Positions 35,834 through 46,282 of a stretch of DNA of 64,000 nt are shown one piece after another; the stretch's first letter is position 1; every line of letters starts with the position of its first letter. The stretch is from Heterostelium multicystogenum (taxonomy: Eukaryota; Evosea; Eumycetozoa; Acytosteliales; Acytosteliaceae): NCBI GenBank assembly GCA_003667245.1, contig RCNN01000039.1, positions 1 through 64,000 of the forward strand, read 5' to 3'. Made by a program: the position numbers and the translations under genes. The notes under the pieces are model-generated. The model ran no database searches. It was not told where the DNA came from and saw only the letters and a list, made by a program, of their open reading frames with translations.

Positions 35834-36081
35834 GATATTTAGAATTAGAACCTTACTTCATGTCTTACAATGTCACTACCAAAGACCAACAAGATACCAA
35901 TTTGTGATCGATCATGTCAACTTCCCAAAAAACAAATTATAAATTAATTTCATATTAATCTTAATCTAATGAATTCACTCAAAATAAATAAAGCATCATT
36001 ATTAATCATTGAGAAGATCAACATTGTTATATTTATTTAGAATAACCTAACTTTATGTTGGCTATTTATTAACATATTATA

Positions 36082-38755
36082 TTATTGGTTTGATTGATCC
36101 TTAAATGATGACTGAGATGTGGAATGTTTTAAAACATCGAGCATTATGTTTTCAATGGTTTCCAATTTCGAGGTGAGTGTAACAATTTTCATATACATAT
36201 AGAAATACAAAGTTATACATAGGAAAAGGATAGAGAATAATGCAATGCCTGATAGTGTGAAGCCTCCATACTTTGAGTTGAATTTAAGTTGGAATTGATT
36301 ACTGTCAGCAAAGGAATGAACAATGCTATTGTCACTTTGTTGAGCACTATTAAAAGGTGAAGCAGATGGAATAGATAAATGGGTTGGCGTATTCTGTTGT
36401 TTTAGTGGAGTTGAATTGTTGCTGCTCTCGGCCATCTTTTCAACAACGGACTGTGTTGTTGGTGTTATTGTGACTTGGCCAGATGAACTAACGAGGTGTT
36501 GACGACTACGGGATCTTGAGTGATGTGGTTTTGGTGAGTCCAATGTAATACCTTCTTCGCCCATCAACTTCTTTTCGACAGACTTGTTGAGCTGTTGAGG
36601 CAAAAACTAACTGCTGTTGGTGAAGTGGATTAAGGGTAGCTTGGCTTGTAGAGCTTGCAGTAGCGCCAGAGGTCGCAGAAACAGCAACAGCAGGTTTCTT
36701 TAGTTGCAACATTTTTTGTATTTCTTGCTTTGCCAGCTGTACCCACTGGCTAAACGAACCCTTGGACTCCTTGATGGTTCCACTTTCGATTTTACTCTTA
36801 AACCATGTCTTTTTGATGAATCGAACACAGATTTGAATAGTTAATCTACAGGTATCAGCTGAGGTTTCAACAACATCCCATTTGGCCTCAATTCTAAAGT
36901 GATCTCCATAGGGTATATCTAACATGATAGTGTCGGTTTCAATAGATAGTTTCTTGTTGGTAAGATGGTATCTCTGTGTCTCCTGAATTCTAGTTTTGTC
37001 TGGTCCAATTGGAGAGTTGACAGGTGCTACATACTCCAACTCTCTAACAGTACCAAATCTTTCGCGGTGTGCCCAATTCTTTACAACAATATTCGAGTCA
37101 CCACGCTTAGCGTGATATGTATATGCAAAATTACATTGATCAGAGCAGAGTGCTCTAAAGAAATTAACTACACTAACGTTGAAGTTCTCTGACAGCAACT
37201 CTTGAAATTCAGAAAACTAAATAAAGACAATTAATAACATAGATCAATGCTCCTTGTATCACGATCGATACATACTCTGACTTTCTAAAATAGAAGACTG
37301 TTCGTTGGTGGATAGGAATTGCTCATAACTACCATATAATTCATCAAATGGACTCTTTTCAATTTGATTCTCTTTTACAATGTTACCACTAGTTTCGCTT
37401 TTAGTATTATTGGCATTACTACTATTATTATTATTATTATTACTATTACTATTTAAATTTATATTATTATTACTACCATTGGTTTGTTGTTGTTGTTGTT
37501 GTATATTATTATTTATATTGTTATTACTATTACTATGATTTATATTTGTTTTAATCTCACTAAAATTATTATTACTATTGTTACTGGTATTACTATTACT
37601 ATTATTGGATTGGTTACCGTTTGTGTCCATTGTATATTTTATATCGGAATGATTTAAATCATTTTCAGAGCTGTTGATTGACTCCAGAGTTAATAATAAG
37701 GAATCTGAAATGACGCTAGATTTCTCTATGATGCTGGGTGGCGTTGTTAGACCATTGGTGCCATTGGCCGAAGACTCTTCGAATGAACTAATATGATCGT
37801 CATCAATATCGTCATCTATACTGTGTGAAGAAACATCCTCGTGTGACTCTCCAGTTACTTCTCTCCAACTATTCATTAAATCATGAAATGTTTTATCTCT
37901 AGACACAAACGATGCAAATATATACTATCATAGATGGTTAATATCAAATTGGATCACACCTAGCATCTAATCAATTGTCTTTACCTTTTGGTTTTGAGCA
38001 ATGATTTCAATGGCAACGGGGAATCTCTTCTTTGCAATGGATGTAATATTCTGGATTAAAATGGTTTCGGTAGTCTTAATTCCAAAGATCTTTGATTCAA
38101 AACATATATAATTTGAAAATAGATATAATCTTCCATGTAGCAATATCTGTCTAAATAGTGCCGATGAATAGTCTGGTGTGATGTTATGTTGTTCAAGTTG
38201 GTTGATTGATAAATAAAAATTGAAAATAAATGATTTTGGTAAGTTTCGGAACGGAGTAATCGAAAGCGTTGTTTTAGAGCATCTAGACCCATCGGGTGGT
38301 GTTCCTAGATATCGAGTTCAACATACCATTTATCAGCAACTCGGTAGAAGGTAATTTAAACTTTTTAATATACGGATTACTCTTCATTCGACTATCAAGT
38401 GTCTTTGAAATAGGTGGTTCCTCACCGATGGTGCTAGTCTTCTTTCCGGGCAACAACATCTTTGGTGATAGAAATGGTTTCTTTTTGCTATGCTATTATT
38501 ATTATTGTATTGTACCAATATCAACAATTAATACTCTGATATTTCCTAATTACTCTTGCACAAGCGATATCCTCTAAATTTATCATTTATACACTATTAT
38601 AGTTTTCAATGTCTAATTCAAACAAAAATAAAAACAAGACAAGACCAACTTGATTTATTAAACATCAAGATGTTTAATAGAGCTTGATGTAATGTTGGTT
38701 TGATGAGTGATTAGCTGTAATATTACTATGTCGGGTTGATATACTCTGTTTGCTC

Positions 38756-38792
<37 letters not shown>

Positions 38793-39563
38793 ATTGTTAT
38801 TGCTATATTGGTATTGTTAAATTATTTGATTGTTGTATTATGTGTCTTTTATTATTATGATTATTATTATTGTTAATTGAAATAGCTAGAAGTAATGTGG
38901 GGTGGGGATGGTGGTTGGTTGGTTGAGTTGATATCAATCATTCAATCATTGAAATTGTTAACACCAATCAAATAATTGTGTGATGATGTTTAAATTGGAT
39001 TAACAATTGTTGAAAATAAATAAAAATCAAAATTCAATGCAATATTTTTCGAATGATTTAATTTAGTGAATGAATGTTGGGGAATGGGTGTGTTGGTTTG
39101 ATTTCATTGCATTTTATGTGAAGGTAAGAAAAAAATAATATCTTGATCTTTTCGTCGATTGAAATGAAATGAAAGGTGAATGAAGGATTGAATGAAAGTG
39201 GTCACATACCTTTTCGTCAGGCTTGTCGGCTTCACTGTGACTCCTGTTGCGTACATCCTTGCCAGATGACGATTTAGAACCATTGATGTCGCCAGAGATA
39301 TCTTTGGACTTTGGTCTTCCATTTCCACCTGGAGTGGAGCAAGTTGATGTAGGATAGCCCTCATTTATCGGTGATGAGGGAACTGTTGATGATGGTGAAA
39401 CAAAACTAGGTGATTGAATGGTAAATGTTGGTGGACTATTATTATTATTATTGTTATTATTATGAATACTACTAATACTACTATTTGAAGCTTGATGATT
39501 CAAAGTTGGACTACTTGAATTACAATCATTGTTGCCACCATCATATAAATTTGAAGCTGACAT
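36082..39563 (-). CDS. GRAM and VASt domain membrane protein (Aster/Lam-type sterol transfer)
   Basis: The GRAM domain lies near 38200-37990 (DYSSALFRQILLHGRLYLFSNYICFESKIFG). It is followed by an acidic and poly-Asn linker with poly-Gln, then a VASt domain at 37198-36740 (FNVSVVNFFRALCSDQ, RYHLTNKKLSIETDTIMLDIPYGDHF, CRLTIQICVRFIKKTWFKSKIE), then a single transmembrane helix (FTLSGIALFSILFLCITLYF) and a short tail. This order is that of GRAMD1/Aster and yeast Lam proteins, which move sterol between plasma membrane and ER at contact sites. The frame slips at a run of five A (36602-36606) and is unclear near 38200-38250. The Ser/Asn-rich exon at 39563-39210 ends PDEK at a GTATGTG donor and can splice in phase to an acceptor at 38493 giving HSKKKPFLSPK, so I include it as the first exon. 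The 717-nt intron is unusually long, so that join is tentative. Confidence 0.8.
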
Positions 39564-40654
39564 TATTGAAATTATTGCTAAACTGTCTATTGCTAAAACT
39601 AAACTACTACTCTACTTAATATTTATACTATAGCACGAGCAACATGCTGATGGAAATGTTTTGTGGATCGATTTTAATAAATATAAGGTAGATTGATTGG
39701 TTGCTTTGGCTGGATGATTGTTTGGTTGGTTGGCTGATTGCTTTGGTTGTATAAATTGGGAATTTAATTTGTTGTTGTTGTTTCGATATTTGCTTCAAAC
39801 AACAGAGTTACAACAAAACAGCAACATCAACATAAACACAAGCAACGCCACTACTAATCTTAACAATATATAATACTATTTGGAGTGTTTATCTAAAAAT
39901 ATCTTATAAAAATGTAAAAATTAATCTTGCTATTATTTTTTGATGTAATACAACTGATCGGATGGGGGGAACTGTGCTTGTGTCTTTGTTTTCAAGGAGG
40001 AAACCTTAAGTTAAAAAGTCCTGACTTACTAAATTTTCGCAATTAAGGTGGTATATAACAATTCCTTGAGAATCAAGAATGAGAACAACTTTTGGTTAGT
40101 ACAATCGTGTGTAACCAATTGTTTATTTTAATTAATATATATATAAAAATATATACTATAAATAGTTAAATTAAAATGTTGGTAATAATGAAAATAAAAA
40201 TAAATATATATCTTAATATATGCTTAATGTTTGGAAATTACTTACTACTACTACCACCACTATCCTAAGCCAAGGGTATTGTAACCCAATTAAGTTCCCA
40301 GGGATTACAATAATAAAATTTTAGAAAAAAATAAACCAAAATCAAAATTAAAATATCGATTTACTTGAAGTGCAAATGATTGATGTTATTATTTTTAAGA
40401 TTTAAATCAGATGACGAAATATGATGATGGATGGATGGCAATCAATGATTGCTTTTACTATTTTGAAAAAGATTCACTTGCTGATATTTGCTGTTGAATA
40501 TATGTAAGTCTCCTTTGATTTCTTTTTTATTAATAATTACTAATATATCTTTAATATAATGAACTAAAATATCTAAATATGATCTTATTAATAATATATA
40601 AATACTGATTGATTTGATAAATGTGAGATAAGGTGATAAAAAAAGATATATCAA

Positions 40655-40718
<64 letters not shown>

Positions 40719-41389
40719 CTAAATGAATATTTATAAATAAATAGTATTATGATGGTTATGGTGTAGTGTCGTCTTGTTTAGTTTGTATATATATAGTGAT
40801 GATGATGATGATGATATTGGAAGTAACAATTGTTGTGATGATGAAAATAAAATGACAGTGTGGGTTTTGGTTACACTGATTTATTTGAGTGTAAAAAAAC
40901 AACAGATAGATGATATGTTTGATACAATTGTTGTTGGACTGACTAATTGATTGAAACTGTTGATTGATTGATTGTTTGTTTAATTTCACCAAACACAGTA
41001 TTTTAATATCAATATTTATTATCAAAGAGTCAAAACGATTTACTACTATCTAATAACAATAAAAACAGTTTGTTTGATACAATTTATTTATAATTTTATT
41101 TATTTTTAAAATACTATATTTAAAATGATTATTTAAATGTTATGATATGGTTGGTGGTTTGAATGAGATCATTAAATCATATCACACCAAGACACAACCA
41201 ACAACAATCAAATAAACCAATCTAATATTAATTATACATTGCCATTTTAGATCTAAAATCAATTAAAAAAATAGCAAAAAATTTGTGTTTTTTTGTTTTT
41301 TGGTAATGATGGCAGTGTGTATGACAACATGATGTTTCTTGTTGATGGTGTTGTTTCAGTGGTTTTTTGTTTGTTTTTTTTTTGATCAG
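39564..41389. other. Long AT-rich spacer, no gene seen
   Basis: Contains long TTG/ATT runs and short AT-rich frames without motifs on the minus strand (40442-40654, 40756-41025), both likely chance. A (GAT)n run lies near 40799-40815. Confidence 0.55.
40655..40717. repeat. ATT microsatellite
   Basis: About 20 uninterrupted ATT units in non-coding DNA, the purest microsatellite of the window. Confidence 0.95.
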
Positions 41390-42383
41390 TCATGACTTGG
41401 CGTGGTAGTCAGAGTCATGATGCCTGATCACGTTGTTTTCTATTGATTCGAGTAGTGATTGAGGTGTGGGTTGCAATGCGATTGCATCGACCTTGACACC
41501 GAGTGATTGAATTGCATGTGCTGTCGTATTGCCAATAGCTGCTACCTGTTGACCAAGACTTAAAGTTTTAATGTTGACTCCAGATGGGCTAAACAAAACG
41601 ACCCAATCAGATTTTCGGTGTTGTGGTGGTTGATCATCAACAAAATCATCAATGACGGCTGTTGTTGTCTCATAAACAACTATCTCGTCGAGTTCAAAGT
41701 TTGACTTGACCAACATCGATGGTAATTCCTCTCTTCGCAAATTTCCACAAAGATACAGTATCTTCTTCAGAGGAATTGATTCTGCTGAACTTTCCACTGC
41801 TTCTTCACATCCATTAGTTTGAATCGAATGTAAACTATTGTGACAATGATTATTTGCTGTTTCAAAATCTAGTTTCTTTTGATGAGCACCTTCCTTTTGA
41901 TTCAATATCATAGAAGCAAGCGATTTGGCACTCGATGCAATCAAATAGTTAGTGATCAATGGCAGATTCATCTTTTGTAAGTGGCTATTCAATTGATTGA
42001 AAGAAGATTCGCCAACGAATAGGAATTGTTTGTGTTCTACCCATTGCTTCAAGGTATCTTCTAGGAAAACAGAGTTCTTGTTAAGTACCTCTTGCAATGT
42101 ATTGATTGCATTGACGCTGGTGATCAACAAACAGTGATATCTATTGACATTCGAAAAAGCTTCCATTAGAGACTGATGTCCACAGCTCTTTATATTTAAA
42201 ACCTGTTGAAACTCAACACTGTATCCATGCTTGGTGAAGACCTAACAAACTAAATAATTAGTCTAACTATTACTCAGCAGCTAAATATTTGTACAAACAT
42301 ACAACTTGGTAGGGATCTTCATTATTTAATGCTGGGTCATTCTTTTTTGATTTTAAAAATAGAACTGATTTCTGATTATTCAT
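41390..42383 (-). CDS. hemD: Uroporphyrinogen-III synthase (HEM4 domain)
   Basis: Exon 1 (42383-42303) starts MNNQKSVLFLKSKKNDP. A GTATGT intron (42302-42242) joins it to exon 2, continuing VFTKHGYSVEFQQV. The product, about 307 residues, has the bilobed HEM4 pattern: YHCLLITSVNAI, FLFVGESS, LPLITNYLIASSAKSLA, KKILYLCGNLRREELPSML, ELDEIVVYET, DWVVLFSPSGVNI and VAAIGNTTAHAIQSLGVKVDAIALQPTPQSL. It closes hydroxymethylbilane to uroporphyrinogen III with inversion of ring D, in the cytosolic part of haem synthesis. An insert of about 40 residues (NQKEGAHQKKLD onward) lies between the lobes. No frame break is seen. Confidence 0.93.
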
Positions 42384-42581
42384 ATTACATAGATAATAAT
42401 ATTTCACTTTGATGACTTCCCTTATTCTATATTTAATTTAGGTTTTAAATAGAACATTGTAATATCATATTCTCTAGATTAAAGGAGTGTTTTTCTATCA
42501 TATGAAAAGGATCCTTTTCAGTCACCAATTTTTTGAAGTGGGGTTTTGCATAAATTGAACTTTATTCAAACATTGAAATAA

Positions 42582-42950
42582 GAACCATATAAACCAATAG
42601 AAAACTATTCCACAAAATCTAAACCATTAGATAATGATTCTTTAGAAACAAAAGGAAGTCCTAACATGACATCAGAAGGTTGTCTCTCTGTATTTGGTGA
42701 AACAAATATCTTCAACCAAATTTTTACACCACAACTTAAGGCAAGCATATTGGAAGCAACCAATAAAAGTATATATGCTTCTGATGGAGCGAATAAAAAC
42801 AAACGATTCATTGAGAGTGTTTCAATTGATGAGTTTGAACGTTTCATTAGAAAGAATATAGTTCTCGGAATTAATAAACTTCCATCAATTAATCACTATT
42901 ATGAAAAAGATTCAATTCTTTATTTATCTATTTGGAAGGATATGTCATAG
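42582..42950 (+). pseudogene. piggyBac-like transposase N-terminal fragment
   Basis: A frame of about 120 codons holds IFTPQLKASILEATNKSIYA and SIDEFERFIRKNIVLGINKLPSINHYY, which fits the piggyBac-type (DDE_Tnp_1_7) start in which an EF..F.G..I.MGI.KLP.I..YW pattern is usual. It stops at 42950 well before any catalytic Asp, and nothing recognisable follows. It lies 270 bp upstream of tRNA-Asn. It is either a relic or a domesticated fragment. Confidence 0.45.
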
Positions 42951-43219
42951 GTATGGCGTAAGGAAATGGTTAATCCTTTAGGTCATCTGCTTAATTCACT
43001 TAGACATATCATGTAATGAAGATTATTCAAGCATTCTATAAATAAGGAAGATGTAAAGCCATTTTCATGCATTGTGTAAAAACTTCGATAAATAGTTCGA
43101 ACTAAAATAATAAAGATCAGTTTTCTTGTGGAAAAATATAGATTTTTTTTTGAGACATTTTTGTATTTTCAAGTAAAAATATAGAAATATAAAGTCTGCA
43201 AAAATATTTTTCATCAAAT

Positions 43220-43292
43220 GCTTCTGTGGCTCAGTCGGCAGAGCATACGGCTGTTAACCGTAGGGTCGTTGGTTCGATCCCAACCAGGAGCG
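43220..43292 (+). tRNA. tRNA-Asn (GTT)
   Basis: Acceptor GCTTCTG pairs with CAGGAGC (one T-G and one C-G included), discriminator G. The D arm is GCTC AGTCGGCA GAGC. The anticodon stem is ACGGC/ACCGT-like around CTGTTAA with anticodon GTT. The T arm is GTTGG TTCGATC CCAAC. There is no intron. A and B boxes are intact. Confidence 0.95.
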
Positions 43293-43312
43293 AATATTTA
43301 TATCATTATTTC

Positions 43313-43320
43313 CGCATGCG
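43313..43320. promoter_or_regulatory. CGCATGCG palindrome downstream of tRNA-Asn
   Basis: The same octamer as after tRNA-Trp, here starting 21 nt past the tRNA end. Confidence 0.5.
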
Positions 43321-43321
43321 A

Positions 43322-43582
43322 AAAATCAAAAGGAGGATTGCTAAAAAGCCGCTAAAAGACTCCAGGTTTTTTTTTAACTGTGATAGGCTGAAAGGGCCCT
43401 TGTTCTTTACATCGACAGGAGTTGAGGTAGGGATCACCCTATTACTTGAGTCCTTGTATGAGGTAGCAGTAAAAGAACATAAAGGATCATCTAGTCTTCG
43501 AAGCAACAAGTGCAGTGGAAGTGAAGAAATAATGGAAAATGTGGATGCCACCACTCCGACCGAGGAGTTAGGTGTTGAATAA
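43322..43582 (+). other. G+C-rich open stretch after tRNA-Asn, origin unknown
   Basis: The open frame runs through the tRNA and so is not a normal gene. Its part after the tRNA (GITLLLESLYEVAVKEHKG, VDATTPTEELGVE) and the following 100 bases are richer in G+C than the spacer around them. This could be a retroelement remnant downstream of a tRNA gene or an RNA gene. No family is recognised. Confidence 0.3.
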
Positions 43583-45227
43583 GGGTGACAATGCCAACTC
43601 AACGGAGTTAATAGGTTAAATTGTCAATTTATCAATAGAATCCTGGACAACAGATGTAGAGTTTTTGTCGCGGCCTTTCTACAACCACGAAAAGTAATTT
43701 TATATTTTAACCTTAAATTCCAAAAAAGAGATATAGTGTAAATATTTTAGTAAACAGCAAGAAGGAATCAAGAACTCATGGACCAGTTTTACAAGAGGCA
43801 AACCCCAACAAAAACGAAGAATAGTGTTTGTAATAAGAATTTTACCTTCTCCTGAGTCATGATAATGCTTTTCATTAAAGTAGAAAATGACAGTTCCTTA
43901 TCATCGTGACAAATCATGCTACAATCAATTAATGTGATTGATAGATTAGAATGTATGAAAGTAATAAAGTAGTTTAAACTTGATACAATTTATTCACAAG
44001 ATAAATTATACTTTTAATCAACTGTGAAAGAGAGACTTTGATTGAGCTAAATAGAATTTATAAATGATAATAGATATTAAAATAAAACCTAATTATATTT
44101 GTTATATGTTATATAGTGTGTAGTTGACCATTAAGTTGTTCTCTTTTTAATGTAGTAAGAAACAAACAATTACAGATTCTGCTTCTTTAGAACCTTCAAG
44201 ATCATATTTAAGATTCTACTCCAAGAAAGTTCAAAAAAGGTGTACTATGTTCAACATAACCACTGTCTACATTCATGTGTTTAGCAATAATCATTCATAG
44301 GTTCAATCTCAGGGATAGTTTGTCTTTATCTTGTCATTACTCTCTGGTATATTGATTGTCATTTGATCTATTTCTAAACGAATTGTTTTTAATGTATGTA
44401 CAAGATTAGAATCAGCACCAACTTGCATATTGTTACACCTATAATCTCAGAAGATATTGTGTATTCATAATAATTACGACATGACATGTATTCCAATAAT
44501 AAGGGGTATCAACTTACTCTTAGTACAATAGGGTTACATTCATTATTATTATTACTCCTCTATTTAATCGTTTCAAAAGAAAACCGGTGTAGACTTTTCC
44601 TAAGTTGTGTTGTGTCTATCGTTCCGAAAGAAATAGGTAAGGATGATCTTTATTTTCATTCATTCAAAAAGATAGATTATTTGAATGGAATCTGCTATCC
44701 AATTTGTTAAACATATATCTTCCAATAAACAATCAATGGTTCTAACAATGTTGAATGTCTAATCAATAACATATTGATTGAGTTCTAATAGGTTTACCTT
44801 CGTATTTAACAATTGTTCTCAAATCTAATCATTCAGATTTCTATCTCTACATGTTTTCATGCTTGTGATGTAACCAAAGTTTTGGTTTAACAATCAAAAA
44901 AGGGGGTGAGACAATGTCGAGATTTTATGACAGGTCTTTTTTTGAAGTGACTTTTTGTTGGACTTCCAATCAACTTTAACAAATTAGGGTTTGGTTTGCC
45001 CAAAAATCCTTCTTGGACATTTTACAAATGAAAGTTTTTGGGGAATTCAAATTATTTGTTCATTGCCATTTTACTAATAAACAATTTAATCAAATTAAAA
45101 TGAAATAATATCTAAATTTTATTACTATATAAACAATCAGACATCATTGTTTCAGTATAACAATCACAACAACAAATCATTTATTACATTTAAATTAAAA
45201 ACAAACAAATAGTTAATTACAAATAAA
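43583..45227. other. Spacer with possible decayed minus-strand coding remnant
   Basis: At about 44460-44200 on the minus strand, broken frames read MQVGADSNLVHTLKTIRLEI and HMNVDSGYVEHSTPFLNFLG with stops and shifts between them. They look like a decayed gene but match no family I recognise. The rest is AT-rich. The last few hundred bases are the presumed discoidin promoter. Confidence 0.35.
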
Positions 45228-46036
45228 ATGTCAGGTGAAATCCACGGAAATGCTTATGGTAATTTGAGCGTTCGTTCCTCTTCCAACTGGAGTGCTTTAA
45301 CATCAGTATGTATTCTTATATCCGAACAAAATAGTTGGGAATTATATTAATTATAATATAGGTCGAGTTTAGTACTCTTAACTATGTAAAGGGAAATGAT
45401 CCAAACAACCTTGCTTCTTCAAGTTGGTGTGCAAAGACCAACGACACCAACCAATGGGTTTCTCTCAGTGCATTGGAACCAGTTGAATTTGTTGCTGTAA
45501 AGACCCAAGGTCGTGCTGATCCAGGATATGATCAAAGAGTTACCTCTTACAAGATTAGATACACTACTGACGGTACCACTTGGTTCGATGGACCAACATT
45601 CAATGGAAACACAGACAACAACACCATTGTTACCAACAACTTCCAAACACCAATCATTGCTCGTACCCTTGCTATTCACCCATTGACCTGGAACAATCAT
45701 ATCTCAATGAGATTCGATGCTGTATTTAGAACCATCCCACGTGTCCAAATTGGTGATGTTGTTCACTACTCTGGTGGTCTTGCCTCTGGAAATGGAGTAC
45801 GTACTGCCATTTATCCAGTAGTCTTCACTCGCCCATACCCAGTTGGTGTCGTTCCAAAGATTGCTACTCAATTACAAAAGATTGAGTCTGATGAAAACAG
45901 AAACCTCCGTATCTTGGTTGGAGCTTCCAATGTCACCAACACTGGATTTGATCTTACCTTCGAAACATGGGCAGACTCAATCATTTACTCTGCAAATGCC
46001 AGCTGGATTGCCACTTTAGACCCAGTATATTTCTAA
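45228..46036 (+). CDS. Discoidin-family lectin
   Basis: Exon 1 (45228-45305) encodes MSGEIHGNAYGNLSVRSSSN. An intron of 56 bases joins it in phase 0 to exon 2 (45362-46036). The product, about 250 residues, has an N-terminal discoidin (F5/8 type C) domain (SSWCAKTNDTNQWVSL, RVTSYKIRYTTDGTTWFDG, NNFQTPIIARTLAIHPLTWN) and a C-terminal H-type lectin domain (VHYSGGLASGNG, NTGFDLTFETWADSIIYSANASWIA). Discoidins bind galactose and N-acetylgalactosamine, form trimers, lack a signal peptide and are released unconventionally, acting in substrate adhesion and bacterial particles during early starvation. The layout and length match discoidin I/II. The absence of a signal peptide agrees. Confidence 0.96.
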
Positions 46037-46282
46037 ATTCTCAAAGGAAACTAGGTATCCTATAAATATGTAATAAATAAAGTAATTCATTTTTCCAAGG
46101 ATACTTACTTGGAATGTAATTAATTGAAATTTTCTGTTTAAACTTATATTACTTGATTTAATATTCATATATTCTTTTTAAACTCCCAAATGAATCGATT
46201 GTTTTAGACTATGGTGTTTGGTAAATCGAACCACAATAATAATAACAAGCAAGTTGTATATGTACATAAAAACAAAACAATC

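Larger units (their letters stand above)
35398..36081. other. Spacer with several inverted repeats, possible ncRNA region
   Basis: No coding gene is seen. After the tRNA comes a stem-loop with a perfect 9-bp core (35456-35464 with 35482-35490). A 188-bp block (35609-35796) is bounded by a perfect 12-bp inverted repeat and contains a 7-bp hairpin (35656-35676) and a 12-bp direct repeat (35644-35655, 35730-35741). Next to it is a perfect 14-bp hairpin. Confidence 0.55.

Noticed and set aside
40655..40717. ATT array considered as a CRISPR-like or minisatellite array
   Set aside because: It is a plain trinucleotide microsatellite with no spacers.
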